Below are positions 33,454 through 46,377 of a stretch of DNA of 64,000 nt, in pieces; within the stretch, counting starts at the first letter, position 1, and each line of letters begins with the position of its first letter. Below the pieces are notes generated by a model. The model was not told the origin of the DNA, made no database searches, and saw only the letters and a program-made list of their open reading frames with translations. Both the position numbers and the translations under genes were made by a program. Source of the DNA: Sphingomonas aliaeris (GTDB lineage: Bacteria > Pseudomonadota > Alphaproteobacteria > Sphingomonadales > Sphingomonadaceae); the NCBI RefSeq assembly GCF_016743815.1, contig NZ_CP061035.1, positions 1,428,501 through 1,492,500 on the forward strand, written 5' to 3'.

Positions 33454-35004
33454 CTAACCATTCCGCGGACGATTACCGCGCGAGACCAGATCGTTACGAC
33501 GCCAAACGATCAGCCATTCCTTGCCGGAAAGATGATGCTCTTGCGGGAGCCTCGCGGTCGCGGTGTAGTTGCGGCGCAGTTCTGCCGCGAGGATCGCATT
33601 GTTGGTGCGGTTCGGCTCCTTCCACAGCGAATTCTCGACATCGAGGATTACGCCCGGTCGCTTCGCCAGGGCCGACCGCAAAGCCGTTGAGGCGTCTTCC
33701 CCAAGCGCATCGGCCTCCGCGGCGGAACGCAGGTGGTCGGAGAACATGAACTTCGTGACCGCACATGCGTGCTTCAGATGATAATAGATGACCGGACCTT
33801 GATAGATGAACATGCATTCGGTCGTGACGTCATCGGGGATTGCGGCGACAGTCGCTTCGGCATGGGCGCGTTCGTCTGTCGCGGAGATGTGATCGAGCAA
33901 GGTGGCATCGACGATCGGATAGGTAGAGAAGATCGCGAAGCCGAGCAGTCCGAAGCGGGGCGTGGCATAGGCGCTCGCGGAAAGGATCGCCGCCGGTATG
34001 ACCAGTGGGAGCATGTAATGCGCCCAGAAGCCACCGAGCGCGAGGCCATCGACCATGCAGACGCCGGCCCATGCGCCGAGGAAAAGCGCGTCGGACGACC
34101 AGCGGCTGAATTGGTCGGTCATCCGTAACAGGCCGATTGCGACCAGAAGAATGACGGGCGCGACCAGCGCAGTGGTTTCGCCCAGCCGGAGCATCGCGGC
34201 GTGATGATCTGTGTGTTTGATAAGCTGCGATACCGCATTGGCGAACCACCAGGCGTCGAAATGTCCGATCGCGGCGTAACTTGCGCCTGCGATTAGAGTG
34301 GGAAACAGCCCGGTCAGCGCAAGCGAGCTTCCGATTGTTGCAATTCGCGGTAACGGAGCGCCGGCGCGATAGAGGCGCCAAACTAGCCAGACGCCGAAAA
34401 AGCCGCCCTCGAACGCGGCGTTCGTTTTTATCTGAATAGCCAGCCCGGCGAGCAGCATCGCGGCAGTCGCGCGCCCGCGGTCACCGGGCGCGTTCAGGCT
34501 TGGTGCCGTCTGCAGCACGAGCCACGCCGCGGTAGCAATGAAGAGATTGTAGAAGACCGGCGTCTGGGTGTTGCCGCCCCAAAGCAGGTGCGCGCCGATA
34601 AGATACGTCATCCCGCCGAGAATCGCCGGTAGGCTATCTACATGCCGTCGGGCGATACGATAGACGATGAAGGCGGTCGTCGCGGCGAATACTGTCGCTA
34701 CGATCTGGGCCTGTACGATGCCGTTGCCGCCCAGCATCCGGATTCCGGCAAACAGCAGGAACAGGCCGATCGGCTTTCGATCCCAGATATCGACATAGGG
34801 AACGGCACCCGACCACATGCGGTCGCCGATCAGCAGGTAGAATTGCTCGTCCAGCCCCTTGATGGAATTGCCGAATTCCCAGCCCCGCAGAAAGAATGCG
34901 GCGGCAAGCAATAGTCCGGCTGCAGAGACCCACTCGCGCCGGACCACGCCGGAAAGGGGACCCCGGGAAGCAGCGGGCGTCCAATCTGTATACTGTACCG
35001 TCAT
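33454..35004 (-). CDS. GT39-like polytopic membrane glycosyltransferase
   Basis: 516 residues with about ten membrane helices. After helix 1 comes GLDEQFYLLIGDRMWSGAVP then YVDIWDRKPIGLFLLFAG: an acidic residue in the first periplasmic loop followed by the DRKP motif, as in the ArnT/PMT group that uses polyprenyl-phosphate sugars. Likely moves a sugar onto lipid, polysaccharide or protein at the periplasmic face. Start ATG 35004. Sits between cpaF and atpC on the same strand; no obvious functional link with either. Confidence 0.78.
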   Translation of the reverse strand: MTVQYTDWTPAASRGPLSGVVRREWVSAAGLLLAAAFFLRGWEFGNSIKGLDEQFYLLIGDRMWSGAVPYVDIWDRKPIGLFLLFAGIRMLGGNGIVQAQIVATVFAATTAFIVYRIARRHVDSLPAILGGMTYLIGAHLLWGGNTQTPVFYNLFIATAAWLVLQTAPSLNAPGDRGRATAAMLLAGLAIQIKTNAAFEGGFFGVWLVWRLYRAGAPLPRIATIGSSLALTGLFPTLIAGASYAAIGHFDAWWFANAVSQLIKHTDHHAAMLRLGETTALVAPVILLVAIGLLRMTDQFSRWSSDALFLGAWAGVCMVDGLALGGFWAHYMLPLVIPAAILSASAYATPRFGLLGFAIFSTYPIVDATLLDHISATDERAHAEATVAAIPDDVTTECMFIYQGPVIYYHLKHACAVTKFMFSDHLRSAAEADALGEDASTALRSALAKRPGVILDVENSLWKEPNRTNNAILAAELRRNYTATARLPQEHHLSGKEWLIVWRRNDLVSRGNRPRNG

Positions 35005-35104
35005 CACCGCATCTATGGCGGCGCCCCGGTTAGCGTTCAGTTAAGGATAATTCTGTCTATAATCCGCGAGGTGGAGTCAGGTCCGCCCGCGTGCATCGGC
35101 TTCG

Positions 35105-35356
35105 TTAGCCGATGCTTTCCGCCAAGACAGTCAGCCCCGTTTCACTGACCTCGGCAAAGCCGCCGATGATGACGATCGTCTCGGGCTCGCCCTTTTCGCT
35201 GCGATAGATCGAAAGTGCGCCGTCGCGGACGGTGGACATCAAAGGGGCATGGCCTTCCAGCACGCCGAAGTCGCCTTCGGTTCCCGGAACGACGACCATG
35301 TACACGTCCTCGCTGCGGACAAGCTTTTCTGGCGTGACGAGTTCGAAGTGTAGCAT
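35105..35356 (-). CDS. atpC: F1 ATP synthase epsilon subunit, short form
   Basis: Central-stalk subunit. [40 protein letters not shown] and the following beta strands form the N-terminal beta-sandwich that contacts gamma and the c-ring. At 83 residues the C-terminal two-helix domain, which in E. coli inhibits ATP hydrolysis, is absent; short epsilon is known from other alphaproteobacteria, where other inhibitors such as zeta serve. Last gene of atpHAGDC, separated from atpD by a 122-base spacer with a repeat. Confidence 0.93.
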   Translation of the reverse strand: MLHFELVTPEKLVRSEDVYMVVVPGTEGDFGVLEGHAPLMSTVRDGALSIYRSEKGEPETIVIIGGFAEVSETGLTVLAESIG

Positions 35357-35364
35357 TTCAATTC

Positions 35365-35472
35365 TCTCTCCCCTCCTGGTTGCGGGAGGGGTCGGGGGAG
35401 GGCCTTATCAGGAAGAAGATCATCCGGTCCGGACTGTCCCTTCCCTAACCCCTCCCGCAAGCGGGAGGGGGA
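35365..35472. repeat. REP/BIME-like GC-rich inverted repeat between atpC and atpD
   Basis: Two hairpins, around 35368-35391 and perfect at 35450-35471 (CCCCTCCCGC-AA-GCGGGAGGGG), whose flanks GGGAGGGGTCGGGG and TAACCCCTCCC can also pair with each other over the whole unit. A close relative is at 51690-51828. The design is that of extragenic palindromic elements, here inside an operon, where it may tune atpD/atpC ratios. Confidence 0.7.
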
Positions 35473-35478
35473 TTGAAC

Positions 35479-37942
<2,464 letters not shown>

Positions 37943-37955
37943 CGAACGCCCTTAA

Positions 37956-40081
<2,126 letters not shown>

Positions 40082-40265
40082 GCGATCCAATTCCCCGTAA
40101 ACCAAACAGATGCCCATATGAAAAAGAGGCGCCGGTACAGCACCTCCCGATGGGTTGCCGGGCGGTTAGCATCGGGCCGCCCGAGATGCAAGCCGGGACG
40201 GGCCGTTGGTTGACTTGGAAACATGTCAGGGTGCATTGGAGGTATTTCCAGCAGCGGAAGCCACT

Positions 40266-40700
40266 ATGCCTGCCTCGTCCGATGCGGATCTCGCCCATGA
40301 CCTTCGGCTGGCTGCCAGCGTCGCGCATCAGTCGCTAACGCGTGCGGTCGCCTCGCAGGGTGTGACCGCGGCGGAATGGCTGTTGTTGCGCGATCTCCAT
40401 GCGGCAGGCGCGGTGCCGCAGACCCGCCTTGCCGAACGGTTGGGCCTCACCCGCGGCGCCGTATCAAAACTCGTCGATCGGCTGGTGGCGAAGCGGTTAC
40501 TGGTGCGCGGCCGGGGCGGGGGCGGCGATCGGCGTATCCAGATCATCGGGCTGACGGGCACCGGCGCGCTGCTCGTGCCCGAACTGGCGAAAACGGGGGC
40601 GGAGAGCGATGCCGCACTGTTTGCGAGACTGTCGAGTCGCGAACGTGCCGTACTGGAATCGGCGCTGGCCAAGCTTGCCGGGCGTCCGCCCGCCCGTTAG
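40266..40700 (+). CDS. MarR-family transcriptional regulator
   Basis: Winged-helix regulator, likely a dimeric repressor. 144 residues from ATG 40266 (GGAAG ribosome site): the recognition region is VTAAEWLLLRDLHAAGAVPQ, TRLAERLGLTRGAVSKLVDR and the wing LLVRGRGGGGDRRIQIIGLT. It lies 27 bases before a dienelactone hydrolase gene on the same strand, so it may control that gene. Ligand unknown. An in-frame TTG at 40206 would add 20 residues. Confidence 0.88.
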   Translation: MPASSDADLAHDLRLAASVAHQSLTRAVASQGVTAAEWLLLRDLHAAGAVPQTRLAERLGLTRGAVSKLVDRLVAKRLLVRGRGGGGDRRIQIIGLTGTGALLVPELAKTGAESDAALFARLSSRERAVLESALAKLAGRPPAR

Positions 40701-40727
40701 CCAAGCGCAGTATAAGAGGAGAGAGGC

Positions 40728-41405
40728 ATGGCTGGCGCATTCGAAACGATGACGATGTCGGACGGAGCCGAAGTTTCGGTCTATCACGCGCAACCCGAAG
40801 GCCAGCGGCGCGGTGGCGTTGTGCTGGTGCAGGAAATCTTCGGCGTAACTGACCACATCCGCGAGATGGCGGAGGAATATGCGGCCGACGAGTATGAGGT
40901 ATTGGCGCCCGCGCTGTTCGATCGCGAGCATCCGGGGTTCGAAGCCGGCTATACCGGCCCTGATTTCGCGCGCGCCGTCGAACTCGCAAGAGAGATTCAT
41001 CCCTTCGATCTGAGCCTCAAGGATGTTCAGACCTGCGTCGATTCATTGCAGTCAAAGGGTCCGGTGTTCGTGGTCGGCTATTGCTATGGCGGGTCGGTCG
41101 CCTGGTTCGCGGCGACGCGCCTCCACGGTGTAGCGGCGGCGAGCAGCTATTATGGCAGCCTTGTCCCGGGCGCGGCCGATGAAGTGCCGAAAGTCCCCGT
41201 CATCCTGCATTTCGGGCAGCACGATACCGGCATCCCGATGGAGGGCGTCGAGAAGGTGATCGCGGCCGATCATCCGAACGCCACCGTCTATGTCTACGAG
41301 GCGGGACACGGGTTCAATTCGGACCGGCGCAAGGATTTCCACGAGGAAAGCTGCGACCTTGCCAAGGCGCGGACGCTGGAGTTGTTTCGGGCCAATGGCG
41401 GCTGA
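40728..41405 (+). CDS. Dienelactone hydrolase family protein
   Basis: Soluble alpha/beta hydrolase with a Cys nucleophile. Cys119 lies in FVVGYCYGGSVAW, Asp166 in HFGQHDTGIP and His194 in EAGHGFNSDRR; Glu36 (LVQEIFGV) matches the residue that activates the Cys in carboxymethylenebutenolidase. 225 residues. Strong ribosome site (AGGAGAGAGGC). No aromatic-degradation genes are nearby, so the natural substrate is unclear. Possibly co-transcribed with and regulated by the MarR gene just upstream. Confidence 0.92.
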   Translation: MAGAFETMTMSDGAEVSVYHAQPEGQRRGGVVLVQEIFGVTDHIREMAEEYAADEYEVLAPALFDREHPGFEAGYTGPDFARAVELAREIHPFDLSLKDVQTCVDSLQSKGPVFVVGYCYGGSVAWFAATRLHGVAAASSYYGSLVPGAADEVPKVPVILHFGQHDTGIPMEGVEKVIAADHPNATVYVYEAGHGFNSDRRKDFHEESCDLAKARTLELFRANGG

Positions 41406-41464
41406 TCGCTTTTGGCCGCAAAGCGCGGGATGCTGAGGGCGAGCGGCACGACTAGGACCGGGAC

Positions 41465-42508
41465 ATGATCGAACATCCCGACACTGACATCGACGCGGAT
41501 ATCGCCTGGGCCGCGTTCGAGGCGCGTGACCGAAGCTTCGACGGTCGGTTTATCGTCGGGGTTCGAACCACCGGAATTTACTGCAAGCCAAGTTGCCCGG
41601 CGCGGCACCCGAAGCGCGAGAACGTGTCCTTTCATGCCGATCCGACGGCGGCACGCGCGGCCGGGTATCGCGCTTGCCTGCGCTGCAAGCCGGATGAGGT
41701 CGGGCGGGACCGGGTCGCGGTCGCGCGCGCAGTCGAAATGCTTAAGACGGCGAAGGATGTGATCGGGCTGAACGCGCTGGCCGCGGCAGTGGGATACGCC
41801 CCGCACCATTTCCACCGTCTGTTCAAACGCGCTACGGGAGTCACGCCCGCGGAATATGCCCGTGGCCTAAAAGCACGCAGCGCCGCCACCGCGCTGGATG
41901 GCGACATCAGCGTGACGGCGGCGATCTACGAAGCGGGCTATTCCGCGCCAAGCCGTTTCTACGAGGACGGCGCCAGGCGTCTCGGGATGACTCCGGGCGT
42001 GTGGCGGAATGGCGGGGCGGGCGTCACGATCCGCTGGACGATTGCTACGACCAGTCTCGGCCCGATGCTGATCGCGGCGACGGACAAGGGGCTATGCCGG
42101 GTATCTTTCGATGAGGACGAAACCGCGTTACGCTCGCGCTTCCCCAAGGCCGATATCGTGCCGGGCGGCGAAGCGCTCGCGGATCTGGCAGGACGCGTCG
42201 TAGCGAGCGTAGAATCTCCCTCACGTGACCGCGACTTGCCGATCGACGTTCAGGGTACGGCATTTCAGGAGGCGATCTGGCAGGCGCTCCGCCGCATCCC
42301 TTCGGGCGAGACGCGATCCTATGCCGAACTCGCCGCGGCAATCGGCAAACCCGGTGCGGTGCGCGCGGCGGGCAGCGCCTGCGCTGCCAACCCCGTCGCG
42401 GTGGCCGTGCCGTGTCATCGCGTGTTGCGCGGCGACGGCAGCACGGGTGGCTATGCTTATGGTACCGATCGCAAGTCGGCGTTGCTGCTGCGAGAGAAAG
42501 GCGAGTGA
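41465..42508 (+). CDS. ada: Ada: methyl-sensing regulator and O6-methylguanine-DNA methyltransferase
   Basis: Repairs alkylated DNA and switches on the adaptive response when methylated. 347 residues in the full three-part layout: N-terminal zinc domain with Cys40, Cys44, Cys71 and Cys74 (GIYCKPSCPARHP, RACLRCKPDEV), Cys40 being the methylphosphotriester acceptor; an AraC-type helix-turn-helix (VGYAPHHFHRLFKRATGVTP); and the C-terminal methyltransferase with acceptor Cys317 in VAVPCHRVLR. All acceptor residues are present. Independent transcription is likely. Confidence 0.96.
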   Translation: MIEHPDTDIDADIAWAAFEARDRSFDGRFIVGVRTTGIYCKPSCPARHPKRENVSFHADPTAARAAGYRACLRCKPDEVGRDRVAVARAVEMLKTAKDVIGLNALAAAVGYAPHHFHRLFKRATGVTPAEYARGLKARSAATALDGDISVTAAIYEAGYSAPSRFYEDGARRLGMTPGVWRNGGAGVTIRWTIATTSLGPMLIAATDKGLCRVSFDEDETALRSRFPKADIVPGGEALADLAGRVVASVESPSRDRDLPIDVQGTAFQEAIWQALRRIPSGETRSYAELAAAIGKPGAVRAAGSACAANPVAVAVPCHRVLRGDGSTGGYAYGTDRKSALLLREKGE

Positions 42509-42542
42509 TCCGCCGACGCTACTCCACCAGTCGCATCGCGGA

Positions 42543-44051
42543 TCAGGGCGCTGGCTTGCACGAATAGACGATCTTCTCGTTCGGCAGCGGGGGCAGCGTC
42601 GCGCGAATGGCCGCCTGCTGCGATGACAGGTTCGCACGCGCAGCAATGTCCGAGGAACATGCCTTCAACGACACTTGCGACCGTACCTTGCGCACGGCTT
42701 CCATCTGGGCTGCGGACAACAGATAGCGCGCGACGGAGTAGATCCGCGTCGCCGGATCGAATTGCAGGACGGACACGGTCTGCTCTTCGGCGGGTACGAG
42801 GATGCGGTCCCACTTGCTGCCATTCTCCGCATATTGCGTCCGCCGGTTCATGCAGCCCGCGGTGCCCCAGTCGAGTTTCACATCCTCCAGCGAGGATACG
42901 GTGATGCGGCTGCGATTGGGCACGACCGTGCAGACCATCGGTCCGATGGCGGAGGTGCTGCTGACGGCGGAGGTGGTGGGTTCGGGGATCACCGGCGGGA
43001 GGACCGGCTCGCCCGCCGGCCGCATCACGAATACGACGAGTGCACCGACCAGAGCGATCGCCCCGACCGCCGCGACGCCGAACGCCCAAGGGCGCAAGCC
43101 GCGCAGTTCCAGCATTGCCGCACCGCCCGCCGCAAGCATGCCGAGGACGAGCAATCCGACCGACACCGCGATAAAGTTCTCGCGCGCGCGCTGTGCCCGG
43201 TCACGCGCCGCGACCATCGCCTTGTCGCGGGCCGTAGCGGCGAGGCTTGTCGCCTCCAGCTTCGCTTTCTGCGCATCCGCTGCGGCAAGCGCATCCGCGT
43301 CGCTGTCCAGCTTCAATTGCTCGGCAATGCTCGTGCACGCCGTGCCCACCCCGGCGAACGTCTGTTTAGCGTTGCGCAGGAATGACGCCAATTCCGTATC
43401 CGCGATCGCGAAGCCGAAACTCGTGTCCCCGTCCTCTCCCCGCGTCAGTGCAGAGTTGACCCCGACGACACGGCCGCAGGGATCGAGCAAAGGGCCGCCG
43501 GAATTGCCTCGCGCGATCCCTGCCGTGTGCAGCAGAACCTCGACATCCGACAGCGTGCGCCGCCCGGAAAATACGCCTTCCGACCGGATCGGCGACAAGG
43601 GCCTGATATAGTCCGCCGCCGACCGTGCCGTGGCCATGTCGACATTCCCAGGATAACCAAGCGCGGTCACAGAACTGCCTTCATCGACCGGCCCGGTATA
43701 GAGAGCGAGCATCGGCAGCCTGACGCCGCTGAATTCGATCAGCGCCAGATCGCGCTGCGTGTCGATCGCAATTACCTTGCCCTGATACGACCGGCTGCCT
43801 TCCGACGGCACGATGCCGATCACGACATTGTCGGGATAGCGCGCTGCGAGGTCGACGACATGCGCATTGGTCACGATCCGGTTCGGCGCGACCGCGAAGC
43901 CGCTGCCATGCCCGAAGCCGACGACCTCGTCATCCACCACCGCCACCGTCACGACCCGCACGACGCTACGCGCGGAGGCGGATATGTCGTCGGCATAGGC
44001 AGGGCAGATACTGCCGAGGAGCAGCAGGAGCGAAAGGAGCAGACGGGTCAT
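42543..44051 (-). CDS. Membrane-anchored trypsin-like serine protease
   Basis: Exported S1-fold protease. ATG 44051 gives a signal peptide ending CPAYAD. Triad: His64 (VTNAHVVDL), Asp101 (DTQRDLALIEF), Ser184 (GIARGNSGGPLLD), so it should be active. After the protease domain (to about 245) comes an Ala-rich charged helix, probably a coiled coil, then two membrane helices (FIAVSVGLLVLGMLAAGGAA; AFGVAAVGAIALVGALVVFV) and a C-terminal domain with several Cys (MVCTVVPN, TAGCMNR, KACSSD, YSCKPAP). No PDZ domain, unlike DegP. The tail may be a second periplasmic module. Confidence 0.87.
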   Translation of the reverse strand: MTRLLLSLLLLLGSICPAYADDISASARSVVRVVTVAVVDDEVVGFGHGSGFAVAPNRIVTNAHVVDLAARYPDNVVIGIVPSEGSRSYQGKVIAIDTQRDLALIEFSGVRLPMLALYTGPVDEGSSVTALGYPGNVDMATARSAADYIRPLSPIRSEGVFSGRRTLSDVEVLLHTAGIARGNSGGPLLDPCGRVVGVNSALTRGEDGDTSFGFAIADTELASFLRNAKQTFAGVGTACTSIAEQLKLDSDADALAAADAQKAKLEATSLAATARDKAMVAARDRAQRARENFIAVSVGLLVLGMLAAGGAAMLELRGLRPWAFGVAAVGAIALVGALVVFVMRPAGEPVLPPVIPEPTTSAVSSTSAIGPMVCTVVPNRSRITVSSLEDVKLDWGTAGCMNRRTQYAENGSKWDRILVPAEEQTVSVLQFDPATRIYSVARYLLSAAQMEAVRKVRSQVSLKACSSDIAARANLSSQQAAIRATLPPLPNEKIVYSCKPAP

Positions 44052-44123
44052 CGTATCATCGCTAGCGATCGGCCAATTAACGGGCAAGTACGGCATATCG
44101 CCCTCCCGTCCGCCCGCGCCATC

Positions 44124-46295
44124 CTAAACGAAGCTGTACGGGTCGACATCCACCGCGACGCGGACTTTGCCGGGCCAATCGAGTTGGCCGAGCCACGCCC
44201 GGATCACGTCCTGCACGTCGAGTGCGCGCCTGGCGTGGACCAGCAGGCGGAAGCGGTGACGACCACGCAGCATGGCGAGCGGGGCGGGGGCGGGGCCATA
44301 GACTTCCATCCCTTCCACCTGCGGGGCGGAGCGCCCGATCGCCAGCGCGGTTTCATACGCTGCGGCCTTGTCCTCCGAAGACACGACGATGCCGGCGAAG
44401 CGCCCGAAAGGCGGGGCATTGGCTTCCCGTCGGCTTTCGGTTTCGGCGGCGTAGAATGCATCGGCGTCGCCGGTGATCAACGCGCGCATCACGGGCGCGT
44501 CCGGACTGTGCGTCTGGATATAGACATGCCCCGGCTTCTCGCCGCGCCCGGCGCGCCCGGCGACCTGCATGATCTGCTGGAATGTCCGCTCGCTTGCGCG
44601 CAGATCGCCGCCGTTCAGCCCCAGATCGGCGTCGATCACGCCGACCAGGGTCAGGTTCGGGAAGTGATAGCCCTTAGTGATCAACTGCGTGCCGACGACG
44701 ATGTCGATATCATGCGCCTCCATTCGCGCGACGAACTCCGCAGCCTTTGCCGGCGACCAGATCGTATCGGACGTGACGACCGCGGTCTTCGCTTCCGGGA
44801 ACAGCAATTTCACCTCGTCGGCGATGCGTTCCACCCCCGGCCCGACCGCGACCAAAGTATCCTCGTTCGCGCATTCGGGGCAAGCTCGTGGCGTAGGTTC
44901 GGCATGGCCGCAATGGTGGCAGGTGATGTGCGCGATCAGCCGGTGCTCGACCATCCAGGCGGTGCAGTTCGGACACTGGAACCGATGCCCGCACGTCCGG
45001 CACAGGGTGAGCGGGGCATAGCCGCGCCGGTTGAGAAACAGCAGGACCTGCTCGCGCCGCTCCAGCGTCTCGCCCATCGCCTTGACCAGCCGGGGGGCGA
45101 TCCACCGGCCACGCTCCGGCGGATCCTGGATCAGGTCGATCGCCTCGATCGCGGGCATCTCCGCCGCGCCCCAGCGACCGGGCAGCTTCAGTTCGGCATA
45201 GCGCCCGCTCGCGACCTGCTGCCGCGTCTCGATCGCCGGTGTGGCGGAGGCGAGGATGACCGGCACGCGCTCGAACTTGCCGCGCATCACCGCCACGTCG
45301 CGAGCGTGATAATGGACGCCGTCTTCCTGTTTGAAGCTAGTCTCGTGCGCCTCGTCGATCACGATCAGCCCCAGATTGGCATAGGGCAGGAACAATGCGG
45401 ACCGCGCCCCCACCGTGACCAACGCTTGTCCGGTGGCGATCGCGCGCCACGCCCGGCGGCGCTCCGACTGGCGAAGGCCCGAATGCCACGCGACCGGCGC
45501 ACAGCCGAAGCGCGCGGTGAAGCGCTGCAGGAACGGTTCGGTCAGCGCGATCTCGGGTAGCAGGACTAAAGTCTGGCGACCTTGCCGGATCGCCTCCGCC
45601 ACCGCCTCGAAATACACTTCGGTCTTGCCCGAACCGGTCACGCCGTCGAGCAAAGTCGGCTGGAACTCATGCGCCGCGACGTTGGCGACGAGCACGCTCG
45701 CCGCCGCGCGCTGATCCGGGGAAAGGGCGGGCTGCGCAAACTTGGGGTCGGGCATGGGATAGGGGCTGTCGATATCGACCTGGACCGCCTCCAGCGCACC
45801 CGCTTTTACGAGACCGCGGATCACCGCGTCGGACACGTCGGCAACTGCGGCGAGTTCGCGGATCAACCCCTGTCGCACGCCGATCCGCTCCAGCGCCTGC
45901 TCCCGTTGCGGCGTCAGGCGCGCCGGAACCTCACCTGTTGCGCGATACTCGGTGATCGTCTTGGTGCCCTCCAGCGCTGAGTTTGACGGCATGGCCATGC
46001 GTACCACGGCGGCGGGCGGCGCGAGGTAATAGTCGGCCGTCCATTCGACCAGCCGGCGCAGCGGCTTGGCGATAGGCGGCGTGTCGATGACGCCCATCAG
46101 GTTGCGCAGCCGATTGTCGCCGACTTCCGCATCGGACGGCATCCGATCCGCTTCCCAAACCACGCCCATCAACTGGCGCGGCCCCAGTGGCGCGACGACG
46201 ATCGACCCCGGCTCGACGGCCATGCCGTGCGGCACGCGGTAATCGAGCGGGCCGAGCGCGGAGTTCATCACCAGGACACGGGCGCGGGAGGACAT
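44124..46295 (-). CDS. priA: Primosomal protein N' (PriA helicase)
   Basis: 3'-5' helicase that reloads the replisome at collapsed forks. From MSSRARVLVMNSALGPLDYR: N-terminal DNA-binding domain, Walker [25 protein letters not shown] box IVIDEAHETSFKQ, zinc-binding region CRTCGHRFQCPNCTAWM with CHHCGHAEPTPRACPECAN, and helicase C motifs (VVGTQLITKGYHFPNLTLVG, QVAGRAGRG). 723 residues, normal. An in-frame ATG eight codons earlier exists. Single gene. Confidence 0.97.
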   Translation of the reverse strand: MSSRARVLVMNSALGPLDYRVPHGMAVEPGSIVVAPLGPRQLMGVVWEADRMPSDAEVGDNRLRNLMGVIDTPPIAKPLRRLVEWTADYYLAPPAAVVRMAMPSNSALEGTKTITEYRATGEVPARLTPQREQALERIGVRQGLIRELAAVADVSDAVIRGLVKAGALEAVQVDIDSPYPMPDPKFAQPALSPDQRAAASVLVANVAAHEFQPTLLDGVTGSGKTEVYFEAVAEAIRQGRQTLVLLPEIALTEPFLQRFTARFGCAPVAWHSGLRQSERRRAWRAIATGQALVTVGARSALFLPYANLGLIVIDEAHETSFKQEDGVHYHARDVAVMRGKFERVPVILASATPAIETRQQVASGRYAELKLPGRWGAAEMPAIEAIDLIQDPPERGRWIAPRLVKAMGETLERREQVLLFLNRRGYAPLTLCRTCGHRFQCPNCTAWMVEHRLIAHITCHHCGHAEPTPRACPECANEDTLVAVGPGVERIADEVKLLFPEAKTAVVTSDTIWSPAKAAEFVARMEAHDIDIVVGTQLITKGYHFPNLTLVGVIDADLGLNGGDLRASERTFQQIMQVAGRAGRGEKPGHVYIQTHSPDAPVMRALITGDADAFYAAETESRREANAPPFGRFAGIVVSSEDKAAAYETALAIGRSAPQVEGMEVYGPAPAPLAMLRGRHRFRLLVHARRALDVQDVIRAWLGQLDWPGKVRVAVDVDPYSFV

Positions 46296-46377
46296 GAGCG
46301 TGCATATGGCGGCGCACACGCCTAGAGGAAAGGGAGGTTGACCCTTTGGCCGAGATCGATACCTCTTCGATCACGTC

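Noticed and set aside
43527..45560. 677-codon plus-strand open frame
   Set aside because: Antisense of the trypsin-like protease and priA; amino-acid composition (His/Arg/Asp-rich) is typical of shadow frames.
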